This document shows, piece after piece, positions 32,831 through 41,485 of a stretch of DNA of 64,000 bases. The position numbers and the translations under genes are program-made. The stretch lies in the NCBI GenBank assembly GCA_016706545.1, contig JADJJK010000030.1, positions 1 through 64,000 on the forward strand, written 5' to 3'. Numbering within the stretch: position 1 is the first letter of the stretch; each line of letters begins with the position of its first letter. The DNA is from Myxococcales bacterium (GTDB lineage Bacteria; Myxococcota_A; Polyangia; Haliangiales; Haliangiaceae). The notes beneath the pieces were generated by a model. The model was not told the origin of the DNA. It saw only the letters and a list, made by a program, of their open reading frames with translations, and made no database searches.

Positions 32831-33759
32831 GCGGGGCTCCCGAGTCGGCTTGCAGCAGCATCGTCTATCAACCATTGCACCTTGCCGGCGGCGGCGCCAA
32901 GGTGCTGGGCGGGATAACGCGACAGGTCCGTGGCGCCGTGCAGCACCGCAGCCACCGCGGCGGCCTTGTCGGCACCGGCGGCGAGCACCAACACCTCCCG
33001 CGCGTTGCACACCAGGGCCGGCGTCATGGTCAGCCGCGTCGCCACCCCGCCGACCAGGGGCGAGGTGACCGGGTTGGCCACGACCCAGGGGCCCGACCCG
33101 AGGCGAGCACCGGGGACGGCGCTGGCGCCATGTCCGGGGTCGTCGCTGGCGCCATGTCCGGGGTCGTCGCTGGCGCCAGCATCCCAGGGGGAGCGCCGCG
33201 CCGCCGGGCTGTGCGGGAACCACGACGCGGTGTGGCCATCCGAGCCAAGGCCCAGGATCACCAGGTCGAGCACGGGCGGCTGCCCCAGGCGGCGCAGCAG
33301 CTCCTGCTCGCAGTCGCCCGCGGCGCGCGCGAGGTCCGGGTCCTCGCCGCGCAGGCGATGGAGGCGGGCGGCTTCGAGAGCGAGCGGGCCGAGCAGGAGC
33401 GCGCGGGCCAGTCCGAAGTTGCTGTCGGGGTGTTCCGGAGGCACGGCGCGCTCGTCGCCCCACCAGAAATCGACGAGGCGCCAGTTCAAGGCGTCGCGAT
33501 AGCGCTCGGCCAGCAGCGCAAACAGGCGCCGGGGCGTGGAGCCGCCGGGCAGCGCCACGTCGAAGCGCCCGCGAGCCGCCAGCGCGGCTTGCGCCAGCGT
33601 CACCACGCGCGCGGCGGCGGCGGCGCTGGCTGCTTCGAGATCAGGAAAGCGGGTCACCGCCGGGGCCCGCGGACGGGGTGGAGTCGGCGCGTCGTCGGTG
33701 GGCACGGCGGGGACGGTGGGAACGGTGGGCACGGCGGGCACGGCGGGCACCGCGGTCAC
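32827..33759 (-). CDS. pgl: 6-phosphogluconolactonase
   Basis: A 310-aa DevB-type lactonase of the oxidative pentose phosphate pathway. Core motifs are FDVALPGGSTPRRLFALL, DFWWGDERAVPPEHPDSNFG, LVILGLGSDGHTASWFPHS (catalytic His region), VTSPLVGGVATRLTMT and VLVLAAGADKAAAV. GTG 33759 overlaps the PGI-transaldolase stop (GTGA). The first 34 residues (VTAVPAVPAVPTVPTVPAV and a Pro-rich part) come from a 9-bp repeat and are not part of the fold; an internal GTG before TRFPDLE may be the real start. A second repeat encodes DDPGHGAS twice in a surface loop. Coupled to glk downstream. Confidence 0.9.
   Translation of the reverse strand: MTAVPAVPAVPTVPTVPAVPTDDAPTPPRPRAPAVTRFPDLEAASAAAAARVVTLAQAALAARGRFDVALPGGSTPRRLFALLAERYRDALNWRLVDFWWGDERAVPPEHPDSNFGLARALLLGPLALEAARLHRLRGEDPDLARAAGDCEQELLRRLGQPPVLDLVILGLGSDGHTASWFPHSPAARRSPWDAGASDDPGHGASDDPGHGASAVPGARLGSGPWVVANPVTSPLVGGVATRLTMTPALVCNAREVLVLAAGADKAAAVAAVLHGATDLSRYPAQHLGAAAGKVQWLIDDAAASRLGSPA
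33121..33178. repeat. 24-bp tandem repeat inside pgl
   Basis: A 24-bp unit beginning GCTGGCGCCATGTCCGGG is present at 33121-33144 and 33145-33168, followed by a 10-bp partial third copy. In the lactonase frame it adds DDPGHGAS-type repeats in a loop after the HTASWFPHS motif, where length changes would be tolerated. Confidence 0.9.
33701..33758. repeat. 9-bp minisatellite at the pgl start
   Basis: About six units of GGGCACGGC and close variants (GGGGACGGT, GGGAACGGT) with a 9-bp period. In the minus-strand lactonase frame they read as VPA/VPT tripeptides at the N-terminus, ending exactly at the overlap with the PGI-transaldolase stop. Confidence 0.85.
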
Positions 33760-36548
33760 CGCGCCGCGGCGGCCAGGGCTGCGCGCTTGGTCGCGATGGC
33801 GCCAAGCAGGCTGTCGAAGGATTGCGAGAACGCGGCCAGCCCGTCGTCGAGGAGCTGCGCGGTGATGGCGGGCAGCGAGATCCCGGCGCGCTCGAGCCGC
33901 GCCAGCGCGCCGCGGGCATCCTCGAGGCCGGCCGGCAAGGTGGTCGCCAGCGGCTCGCCGCGGTGCGCGCCCAGGGCGAGGTAGGTCTCGCCGGGCACGG
34001 TGTTGACGGTGTCGGGGCCGATCAGCGTGCTCACGTAGATCAGCGCTGGATACGCGGGGTTCTTGGCGCTGGTGCTGGCCCACAAGAGCCGCTGCGGCCG
34101 CGCGCCCGCCGCGGCCAGCGCCTGCCAGCGCGCGCCGGCGCACAGCTCGCGGTGGACGGCGTAGGCGACCTTGGCGTTGGCGATGGCGGCCTGGCCGGCG
34201 AGCCCGGCGACTTGCTCCGGGGCGGCGTGGGCCGCGAGCAGGCGATCGACCGCGGTGTCGATCCGGCTCAGAAAGAAGCTCGCCACGCCAGCGACCTTGG
34301 AGACGTCGCCGCCTGCGGCGCGGTGGCGCTCGAGCCCGTCCTGGTAGGCGAGCGCGGCCTCGCGGTACCGCTCGACCGAGAACAGGAGCGTGGTGTTGAC
34401 GTTGATGCCGCTGGCGATGAGCTCTCGCACCGCGTCGATGCCCGCGGGGGTGCCCGGCACCTTGATCATCAGGTTGTCGCGGCCGACCTCGGTCCACAGC
34501 CGACGCGCCTCGGCCAAGGTGCCCGCGGCGTCGAGCGCCAGCCGGGGCGAGACCTCGAGGCTGACGTAGCCGTCCACGCCGCGGGTCCGGCGGTAGGTGG
34601 AGGCGAAGGCGTCGCAGGCGCCCTGGATGTCGGCCACCGCGAGCCGCTCGTACACCGCCACGTCGTCGAGCGTGGGGTGCCGGGCCAGGAGCGCGCAGAT
34701 CGCCGGATCGTAGTCGTCGCTGCCGCGGATGGCCTTCTCGAAGATCGAGGGGTTCGAGGTCATGCCCAGGAGGCCATCGCGTTCGATCATGCGGGCCAGC
34801 TCGCCCGAGCTGAACATCGAGCGGCGCAGGTTGTCGTACCAGATGGCCTGCCCCAGCGCGGCGATCTGGCGCACCGGCGTTGGCCGCGCGGGCGGCAGGG
34901 CGGCGCGGTGGGCACGGGTCCGGTTGATGAGCGCGTTGGTGGAGGCGTCGTGGCTCATCACCTGCGTCGTCCCGGTCAGCTCCGGCAGGATCTTGGAGGC
35001 GAGCTGCTTGCCCAGCTCCACGCCCCACTGGTCGAAGCTGTAGATGTTCCAGACGATGCCCTGCACGAAGATCTTGTGCTCGTACAGCGCGATCATCGCG
35101 CCCAGCGTCGCTGGCGTGATCTTGGCCGTCAGGATCGAGGTGGTGGGGCGATTGCCAAGGAAGGTCTTGTGCGGCGCGAGCTGCGCCACGGTCTCCGCCG
35201 GCAGGCCCTGCGCGGTCAGCTCGGCGGTCGCCTCGGCCAGGGTCTTGCCCTTCATCAGCGCCTCGGTCTGCGCGAAGAAGTTGGCGAGCAAGATCTCGTG
35301 GTGCTGGCCCAGCGGGTTGTGGCTCTCCATGGGCGCGATGAAGTCCGCGGGGATGAGCCGGGTGCCCTGGTGGATGAGCTGATAGAAGGCGTGCTGCCCG
35401 TTGGTGCCGGGCTCACCCCACAGGACGGGGCCGGTGGTGTAGTCGGTGATGCGCTGGCCGGCGCGATCCACGCTCTTGCCGTTGGACTCCATGTCGCCCT
35501 GCTGGAAGTACGCGGCGAAGCGGTGCAGGTACTGGTCGTACGGCAAGATGGCGTGGCTCTCGGCGCCAAAGAAGTTGGCGTACCAGATGCCGAGCATGGC
35601 CATCACCACCGGCAGGTTCTCGGCCAGCGGCGCGGTGCGGAAGTGCTCGTCCATGGCGTGCGCGCCGTCGAGCAGCTCCTCGAAGGCGTCCATGCCCAGC
35701 GCGCACGCGATGGACAGGCCGATGGCGCTCCACAGCGAGTACCGGCCGCCCACCCAGTCCCAGAACTCGAACATGTTGGCCGGGTCGATGCCAAAGGCGG
35801 TGACCTCCTTGGCGTTGGTGGACAGCGCGACGAAGTGCTTGGCCACCGCCTCTGGACCGGCGCCGAGCTGGTCGAGCAGCCAGGCGCGCGCGGTGCGGGC
35901 GTTGCTCAAGGTCTCCTGGGTGGTGAACGTCTTGGAGGCGACGATGAAGAGCGTGCGCTCCGGGTCGACCTTGCGCAGCACCTCTGCGATGTGGGTGCCG
36001 TCCACGTTCGACACGAAGTGCGCGGTGAGGCCGGGGCGGAAGTACGGGCGCAGCGCCTCGGTGACCATGACCGGCCCCAGGTCAGAGCCGCCGATACCGA
36101 GGTTGACGATGTGGGTGATGGGCTCGCCGGTGGCGCCTCTCCACTGCCCGCTGTGCAGCCGGTCCACGAACTGGCGCATCTTGGCCAGGACGGCGTTGAC
36201 CTGCGGCATCACGTCGCGCCCATCGACGAGGATGGGGCGGTTGCCGCGGTTGCGCAGCGCCACGTGCAGCACGGCGCGGTCCTCGGTCTCGTTGATCTTG
36301 TCGCCCGCGAACATGCGATCGCGCCACGCGCTGACCTGGGCCTGCTGGGCCAGCGACGACAGGAGGGCCATGGTCTCGTCGGTGACCAGGTGCTTGGACC
36401 AGTCGACGAGCAGGCCGGCAGCCTGTCCGCGCAGGCGCTCGGCGCGCGCAGGATCGGCGGCGAACAGCTCGCGCAGGGACGCATCTTTGATGACCCGCTG
36501 ATGGGCCACCAGGGCGGACCACGCGGCGGAGGAGGTGAGCTGGGACAT
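33756..36548 (-). CDS. Glucose-6-phosphate isomerase-transaldolase fusion
   Basis: A 930-aa fusion. Residues 1 to about 550 are an E. coli-type phosphoglucose isomerase: VNLGIGGSDLGPVMVTEAL, FIVASKTFTTQET, FEFWDWVGGRYSLWSAIGL, LWGEPGTNGQHAFYQLIHQG (catalytic Glu and His) and NIYSFDQWGVELGK. Residues about 558-925 are a transaldolase: IWYDNLRRSMFSSGELARM, TSNPSIFEKAI, the Schiff-base Lys in NLMIKVPGTPAGIDAV, NVNTTLLFSVERY, and LLWASTSAKNPAY. It interconverts glucose 6-phosphate and fructose 6-phosphate and moves dihydroxyacetone units in the pentose phosphate pathway. The domain order is the reverse of the known Tal-PGI fusion. First gene of an operon overlapping pgl; fructose 6-phosphate would also feed the azasugar-type run. 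Confidence 0.93.
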   Translation of the reverse strand: MSQLTSSAAWSALVAHQRVIKDASLRELFAADPARAERLRGQAAGLLVDWSKHLVTDETMALLSSLAQQAQVSAWRDRMFAGDKINETEDRAVLHVALRNRGNRPILVDGRDVMPQVNAVLAKMRQFVDRLHSGQWRGATGEPITHIVNLGIGGSDLGPVMVTEALRPYFRPGLTAHFVSNVDGTHIAEVLRKVDPERTLFIVASKTFTTQETLSNARTARAWLLDQLGAGPEAVAKHFVALSTNAKEVTAFGIDPANMFEFWDWVGGRYSLWSAIGLSIACALGMDAFEELLDGAHAMDEHFRTAPLAENLPVVMAMLGIWYANFFGAESHAILPYDQYLHRFAAYFQQGDMESNGKSVDRAGQRITDYTTGPVLWGEPGTNGQHAFYQLIHQGTRLIPADFIAPMESHNPLGQHHEILLANFFAQTEALMKGKTLAEATAELTAQGLPAETVAQLAPHKTFLGNRPTTSILTAKITPATLGAMIALYEHKIFVQGIVWNIYSFDQWGVELGKQLASKILPELTGTTQVMSHDASTNALINRTRAHRAALPPARPTPVRQIAALGQAIWYDNLRRSMFSSGELARMIERDGLLGMTSNPSIFEKAIRGSDDYDPAICALLARHPTLDDVAVYERLAVADIQGACDAFASTYRRTRGVDGYVSLEVSPRLALDAAGTLAEARRLWTEVGRDNLMIKVPGTPAGIDAVRELIASGINVNTTLLFSVERYREAALAYQDGLERHRAAGGDVSKVAGVASFFLSRIDTAVDRLLAAHAAPEQVAGLAGQAAIANAKVAYAVHRELCAGARWQALAAAGARPQRLLWASTSAKNPAYPALIYVSTLIGPDTVNTVPGETYLALGAHRGEPLATTLPAGLEDARGALARLERAGISLPAITAQLLDDGLAAFSQSFDSLLGAIATKRAALAAAAR

Positions 36549-36765
36549 GGGCGGCGATTGTATGCGGGGCCACGCGCAGAAGGGAGCGCTCGGCGCAGCG
36601 GGAGCGTGGGGAAACGCCAGGGCCGGGCGCGCCGCGCGGTCCCCCCTCTCAGATTCCTGATGCGCTCATCACCGTTGTAGTCGCCGATCCGATACGAGAT
36701 CCTCTAACCTCTCGATTTTGCGCTACCCCTGGATTGGCCTTCAAGTTGCTGGGAGTGGGACCATC

Positions 36766-38811
36766 ATGAACCCTCGCGTACTGCTCTTTGCCCCCATGCT
36801 TCTGGCGGCCGCGGCCTGCGGCGAAGACGGCCGGCCCGGAGGCCGGCTGCAATCCGAGACCACCGAGCTGCGTCGATACGATAGCTGCAGCGCGCTGCAG
36901 ACGGACCTGCAGGAGTCGCTCATCCGTGAGGCCTGGGCCCGGATCGAGATGTCCGGCAGCCGCAGCAACGGTGACGCCGAGGATTCTGCCGGCACCGCTC
37001 CGCCGTCCAACGAGCGGCAGGAGGGCGTCGACTACTCCGGCACCAACAACCAGGAAGCCGGCGTGGATGAGGCGGACCTGGTCAAGACCGACGGCTTTCA
37101 CATCTACGCGCTCAACGGCAACCGCCTGCACATCTTCGGCGTGCCTCAGTTTGGTCAGCTCACGCCGGTCAGCGTGACGCAGATCGAAGGCCACCCCACG
37201 CAGATGTTGCTGCACAAGGACGCCAACCGCGCGGTGGTGTTCTCCGCGATCGAGTCCTCGGTGCTGCCGGTCGGGCATCCCTTGCGCACCAAGCTGGAGA
37301 AGCGCGACGGCGCGGACTACGTGTACTGGCGAGTGCCGAACGTGGGCAAGGTGACGGTGTTTGACATCAGCAACCGCGCCGCGCCCCAGGCGACCCGCGA
37401 GTTCTACTTCGAGGGCCTCTACCAGACGGCGCGCCGCATCGAGAGCTCGGTCCGCATGTCGTCATATGCGTGGCTCGACCGCTCGGAGCTGTGGAACTGG
37501 TACGACGACTACAGGCGCTTTGGCGAGGAACGCACCAAGGCCCTGGTCGCTCGGCGGATCCGAGGCCTCGACCTGGCGGACTTGATCCCGCAGATCTACG
37601 TGCGGGAAGCTGGCGGCGAGCTGCGCTCGAACTCGCTGTCGCAATCGTCGTGCCGCTCGTTTCTCCGCCCGACCGACAGCCACGCGCGCGGCGTCGCGTC
37701 GATCTTGACGTTCGACCTGGCCAGCGCGGCGCTGACCTGGGACGCCGACCACGTGATCGCCAACCCGTCCACGTTCTACGCCTCGAAGGACACGCTGATC
37801 CTGGCCGAGAAGGCGCATGATTGGTGGTGGTACTGGTGGTGGCAGGACGACGACGATCAGCTCAACGTCCACACCTTCGACATCTCCAGCCCGTCGACCA
37901 CCACCTACACCGGGTCAGGTCGCGTCCGCGGCTCGCTGAACGATCAGTTCGCGATCGACGAGGAGGACGGGGCGATCCGGCTGGCCACGACCACCGATCT
38001 CGGGTGGCGCTGGTGGCGCGAAGGCAATCGCCGCGCCGAGATGGAGAACCACGTCTGGGTGCTGGAGCCGAACCAGGGACAGGTGCCCGTCGTCGGGCAC
38101 ATCGGTGGCATCGCCAAGGGCGAGAGCATCACGGCTGCGCGGTTCCTCGGCGACAAGGGCTACCTGGTGACGTTCCGCCAGATCGATCCGCTGTTCACGC
38201 TGGACCTCTCCGATCGGCGCAACCCGCGGCTGGTTGGCGAGCTGAAGATCCCGGGGTTCTCGACCTACCTGCATCCGCTCGACGCGGGCACGCTCCTGTC
38301 CATCGGCGTCGGCGGCGACCAGAACGGCGCCAACTGGCGGACCACCGTGTCCATGTTCGACGTGCGCAACCTCGCCCAGCCGACGCTCAAGACCGCGATG
38401 CCGATCGTGGCCGAAGGTGGCTGGGGCTGGTCCGAGGCGCTGTGGGAGCACAAGGCGTTCACCTACTTCGCGCCCAAGAAGCTCCTGGCGGTGCCGCAGT
38501 CCAACTGGGAGCGCATCTCGAACACGGGGCCGTACCCGGAGTATCGCTACCTGTCCAAGCTGGAGCTGGTGAACGTGGACCCTGTGGCCGGCCTGTCGCG
38601 GCGCGGCACCATCGATCACACCGGGTACTACCAGGTGGACCCTGCGCGCTACTGGTCGAGGGTGGACATCCGCCGCTCCATCTTCATGGGCGAGTTCATC
38701 TACGCCATCAGCGACAAGGCCATCTCGGTGCATCGCGTGAGCGACGCCGGCCTGGTCGCGGATGAGCTCCTGCCGGGCTACCAGTACAACGACTGGTGGT
38801 GGGGCTGGTAG
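36766..38811 (+). CDS. Lipoprotein with beta-propeller domain (Beta_propel family)
   Basis: A 681-aa exported lipoprotein: signal peptide and lipobox MLLAAAACGE with lipidation at the Cys. The hallmark DYSGTNNQEAGVDEADLVKTDG occurs near residue 90, diagnostic of secreted beta-propeller domain proteins (PF09826). Later propeller strands include VTVFDISNRAAPQ, ILTFDLASAALTW, LDLSDRRNPRLVGELKIPGF, and VFMFD-like repeats. Several Trp-rich clusters (DWWWYWWWQDDDDQ and, at the C-terminus, NDWWWGW) are unusual and may bind sugar or membrane surfaces. Function is unknown; surface attachment is inferred. ATG 36766 has GGGAG about 12 bp upstream. Convergent with the subtilase (28-bp gap). Confidence 0.88.
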   Translation: MNPRVLLFAPMLLAAAACGEDGRPGGRLQSETTELRRYDSCSALQTDLQESLIREAWARIEMSGSRSNGDAEDSAGTAPPSNERQEGVDYSGTNNQEAGVDEADLVKTDGFHIYALNGNRLHIFGVPQFGQLTPVSVTQIEGHPTQMLLHKDANRAVVFSAIESSVLPVGHPLRTKLEKRDGADYVYWRVPNVGKVTVFDISNRAAPQATREFYFEGLYQTARRIESSVRMSSYAWLDRSELWNWYDDYRRFGEERTKALVARRIRGLDLADLIPQIYVREAGGELRSNSLSQSSCRSFLRPTDSHARGVASILTFDLASAALTWDADHVIANPSTFYASKDTLILAEKAHDWWWYWWWQDDDDQLNVHTFDISSPSTTTYTGSGRVRGSLNDQFAIDEEDGAIRLATTTDLGWRWWREGNRRAEMENHVWVLEPNQGQVPVVGHIGGIAKGESITAARFLGDKGYLVTFRQIDPLFTLDLSDRRNPRLVGELKIPGFSTYLHPLDAGTLLSIGVGGDQNGANWRTTVSMFDVRNLAQPTLKTAMPIVAEGGWGWSEALWEHKAFTYFAPKKLLAVPQSNWERISNTGPYPEYRYLSKLELVNVDPVAGLSRRGTIDHTGYYQVDPARYWSRVDIRRSIFMGEFIYAISDKAISVHRVSDAGLVADELLPGYQYNDWWWGW

Positions 38812-38839
38812 CTCGCGCCGCGCCGCGCATCACGGTGTT

Positions 38840-40399
38840 CTAGGGAATGGGGTTGGTGGGGCACAGAAAGCTGGAGGACGTCCTCGTCGCCGAGCCATAC
38901 GGGTTGGTGACGTTCACGGTGACGGTGATTCGCTGCCCGGCGAGACAGGTGCCGGTGTAGAACGTGCCGGACGCGCCTCCGGGCCAGGAGGCGGTGGCCG
39001 GCGCGTCCGAGGTGTAGCTGACGCTGCAGCGGTACGTGTTGGCGCCGCTCTCGCTCATGATGGGGCACTGCAGGCTGGTGATGGTGGGCGGCAGCCCCGG
39101 GATGTACAGCAGCTTGTCGGGAGAGCCGCTGAGGTTGGAGACGACCCCGGTGGTGGCAGCCCCGGAGGGGGTCGCGCAACCAGTCCCGCCAAAGGCCTCA
39201 CAGGCGATGGCCGCCGGCGTGAACCCCGGCTTGTCCGCGAAGTAGCGCGCGATGGCGCCGGCCACCAGCGGCGTGGCGGCGGAGGTCTTGTTGAAGAGCA
39301 CCACGCCGCTGTCGCTGGTGTGGGCCGCCGAGGGCAGGTCGGTTCCTGGCGCGAACAGGTCCACGCACGCTCCAAGGTTGCTGTCGGCGCGGCGGGCGAG
39401 GCTCGCGTTGCCAGCGCCGCTGGTGGTGGCGGCCACCGTGATGACCGCGGACACTCGCCCCGGGGAATAGAAGCAGGCGTCCCCGCCCTCGTTGCCGGCC
39501 GCCGCCACCAGCGGGACACCGCTGGCGACCAGGGCGCTGGCGGCGGCGTCGATGGCTGCGTCGCCGCCGGACTGGTAGTAGCTCAGGTTTGCCACGGCGA
39601 AGCCCTGGCGGTTGGCGGCGACCCACGCCAGCGCGCTGACGTTGGCGCTGGTGGGCGCGAACCCGTTGCAGGGGCCAATTCGCACCGAGTGGATGATGGC
39701 GTTCTTGGCGACGCCCTTGGTGGCGCCGGCGGCCAGGCCGGCGACCATCGTGCCGTGACCGTAGCAGTCGTTGGTGCCCCAGCCATCGTTGACGAAGCTG
39801 ACGCCCGTGCCCATGCGGCCGGCGAACTCGACGTGGGTGCTGCGCACGCCGGTGTCGATGATGTAGAGGTGGGGCGCTGGGCTCGGGGTCGCGTAGTAGT
39901 AGCGGGCGTCCAGCACGGACGAGCGCTGATCGATGCGGTCGAGTCCCCAACTCGGGCCTACCTGGGTGGCCGCGGGCTCCATCAGGCTGTCCTCCTCGAC
40001 GTACGCGACGCGCGGATCCGCCAGCAGCCGGGCCAGGCCCGCCGCGTCGGCCTGCGCCGCGAAGCCGCGCAGCACCGGCTCGAAGGTGGCGGTCAGCTTG
40101 ACCTGGTGCTGGGTGGTCAGCTCCTTTGCGCGCTCCGGCACCAAGGGGCGCGCGGCGACGCCGACGTCATCTCGCTCGTGCGCGAAGCGGGTGGCGGTCT
40201 CCTGCAGGACGACGAGGTAGTGCCCTTTGATGGGGCGGGCGCGAGCCGGCAGGAATCTGGCAGAGGCGCCGGACGTCGCGACGAGCCCTTCCGTCGGAGG
40301 GGTGCCAGAGGGAGCTTGTTCCGCGGGCGCGTCCTCGGCGCAGCCGACGGCGGAGAGCAGGGTGAGGGTCGCGAGAGAGAGGCGAAGCGGAGCGTGCAT
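38840..40399 (-). CDS. Subtilisin-like serine protease (S8, proteinase K type), lipoprotein
   Basis: A 519-aa exported protease. Lipoprotein signal peptide ends in LLSAVGC (Cys20). Residues about 58-140 are an I9 inhibitor prodomain (HYLVVLQET, LLADPRVAYVEEDS). The catalytic domain has Asp182 (YIIDTGVR), His215 (CYGHGTMVAG), the oxyanion Asn in AAAGNEGGDA, and Ser373 in NKTSAATPLVAG (usual GTSMAAP; the first Gly is Lys here). A C-terminal beta-sandwich of about 90 residues with paired Cys (LQCPIMSE, YRCSVS, TCLAG, FLCPTN) follows. It degrades protein outside the cell or at the surface, consistent with a predatory or scavenging lifestyle. AAAGGA lies 4 bp before the ATG. Confidence 0.92.
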   Translation of the reverse strand: MHAPLRLSLATLTLLSAVGCAEDAPAEQAPSGTPPTEGLVATSGASARFLPARARPIKGHYLVVLQETATRFAHERDDVGVAARPLVPERAKELTTQHQVKLTATFEPVLRGFAAQADAAGLARLLADPRVAYVEEDSLMEPAATQVGPSWGLDRIDQRSSVLDARYYYATPSPAPHLYIIDTGVRSTHVEFAGRMGTGVSFVNDGWGTNDCYGHGTMVAGLAAGATKGVAKNAIIHSVRIGPCNGFAPTSANVSALAWVAANRQGFAVANLSYYQSGGDAAIDAAASALVASGVPLVAAAGNEGGDACFYSPGRVSAVITVAATTSGAGNASLARRADSNLGACVDLFAPGTDLPSAAHTSDSGVVLFNKTSAATPLVAGAIARYFADKPGFTPAAIACEAFGGTGCATPSGAATTGVVSNLSGSPDKLLYIPGLPPTITSLQCPIMSESGANTYRCSVSYTSDAPATASWPGGASGTFYTGTCLAGQRITVTVNVTNPYGSATRTSSSFLCPTNPIP

Positions 40400-40537
40400 G
40401 GGTCCTTTGGATGGCTGTGAGACCAAAGCGCCGTCCTCCGCGAAGCGCGGACGCGGCTCCAGTTCAAGGCGCAGCGATCCGCCAGTATTCCGGAGCTGGC
40501 GAGCCGAGATCTGCTCGGTGCGGCGTGAGGTCGCGGC

Positions 40538-41431
40538 CTAGGCCGGCGGCAGGCCGAGCAGGGCGCGGGTCTCGGCGGGCGAGGCGATGTCGCGGCCGGC
40601 GCGGCGGACGCACGCGGCCAGAGCGTCGATGAGGTCGCCGTTGCCGCGGGCGCGCTCGCCGCTCGGCAGGTAGAAGGTGTCCTCGAGGCCGGTGCGCATC
40701 ATGCCGCCGAGCTCAGCGGCGCGCTGGTGGACGGCCCAGATGTCCTGGCGGCCAATGACCGTGGCCTGCCAGCGGCTGCCGGGCTCGGTGAAGCGCAGGA
40801 GCAGGGCCAGGAGGTCCGCGTCCGCCGGCATGCCGGAGGCCACGCCCATGACGAAGTTGTACTCGACGGGCGCGGTCAACATCCCGGCCTTGAGGTACAT
40901 GCCGACCGAGCGGACGATGCCGACATCGAAGCACTCGAGCTCGGGCGCGGTGCCGGTCTCGCGCATGACGTCGAGATAGGCCTGCACCTTGCTGACCGGG
41001 TTGTCGAACACCATGGGCGGCCAGGCCCAGCGTCCGTCCTCCTTGATCTTGAGGTAGTTCAGCGAGCCGGCGTTGCAGGCGGCGATCTCGGGGCGGACGC
41101 GGCGGATGCAGGCGGCGGGACCGGAGATGTCGGCGCCGACGACGCCGGTGGACAGGTTGATGACCACGCCGGGGCAGGCTCCCCGGATGGCGTCGACGAC
41201 CAGCGCGGCGACCTCGGGGTCCCACGACGGCAGGTGGCCGCGGCCGTCCTCTTGCTGGCGCACGTGGACGTGCATGATGGTGGCGCCAGCGGAGAACGCG
41301 GCCTTGGCCTCGGCGGCCATCTGCGCCGGAGTCACGGGCACCGGGTGCTGGCGCGGATCGGTCAGCACGCCGGTGAGGGCGCAGGTGAGGATGGCCTTGT
41401 GGCTCGTGGCGTCGGGGGCGGCGGCGGACAT
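40538..41431 (-). CDS. BKACE family beta-keto acid cleavage enzyme
   Basis: A 297-aa TIM-barrel protein of the 3-keto-5-aminohexanoate cleavage (Kce/BKACE, former DUF849) family. These zinc enzymes condense a beta-keto acid with acetyl-CoA, giving acetoacetate and a new CoA thioester. Motifs: ILTCALTGVLTDP (N-terminal strand), AGATIMHVHVRQQEDGR (zinc-ligand His-x-His), VVINLSTGVVG, ELECFDVGIVRSV (Glu/Asp at the metal site), VMGVASGMPAD, and LGGMMRTGLEDTFYLPSGERA with NGDLIDA. Substrate depends on active-site residues and cannot be read here. Lies 54 bp downstream of an enoyl-CoA hydratase, suggesting use in acyl-CoA or beta-keto acid catabolism. Confidence 0.9.
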   Translation of the reverse strand: MSAAAPDATSHKAILTCALTGVLTDPRQHPVPVTPAQMAAEAKAAFSAGATIMHVHVRQQEDGRGHLPSWDPEVAALVVDAIRGACPGVVINLSTGVVGADISGPAACIRRVRPEIAACNAGSLNYLKIKEDGRWAWPPMVFDNPVSKVQAYLDVMRETGTAPELECFDVGIVRSVGMYLKAGMLTAPVEYNFVMGVASGMPADADLLALLLRFTEPGSRWQATVIGRQDIWAVHQRAAELGGMMRTGLEDTFYLPSGERARGNGDLIDALAACVRRAGRDIASPAETRALLGLPPA

Positions 41432-41485
41432 CGGGGCTCCTGCGGCTGTGAGGCTGGCGGTGAGAGAACAGCGAGGGCAGCGCGG

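Noticed and set aside
40713..41485. Extension of the enoyl-CoA hydratase into the BKACE gene
   Set aside because: The extra residues read as Arg-rich nonsense over a real gene on the same strand; a frameshift in the PPT repeat explains it.
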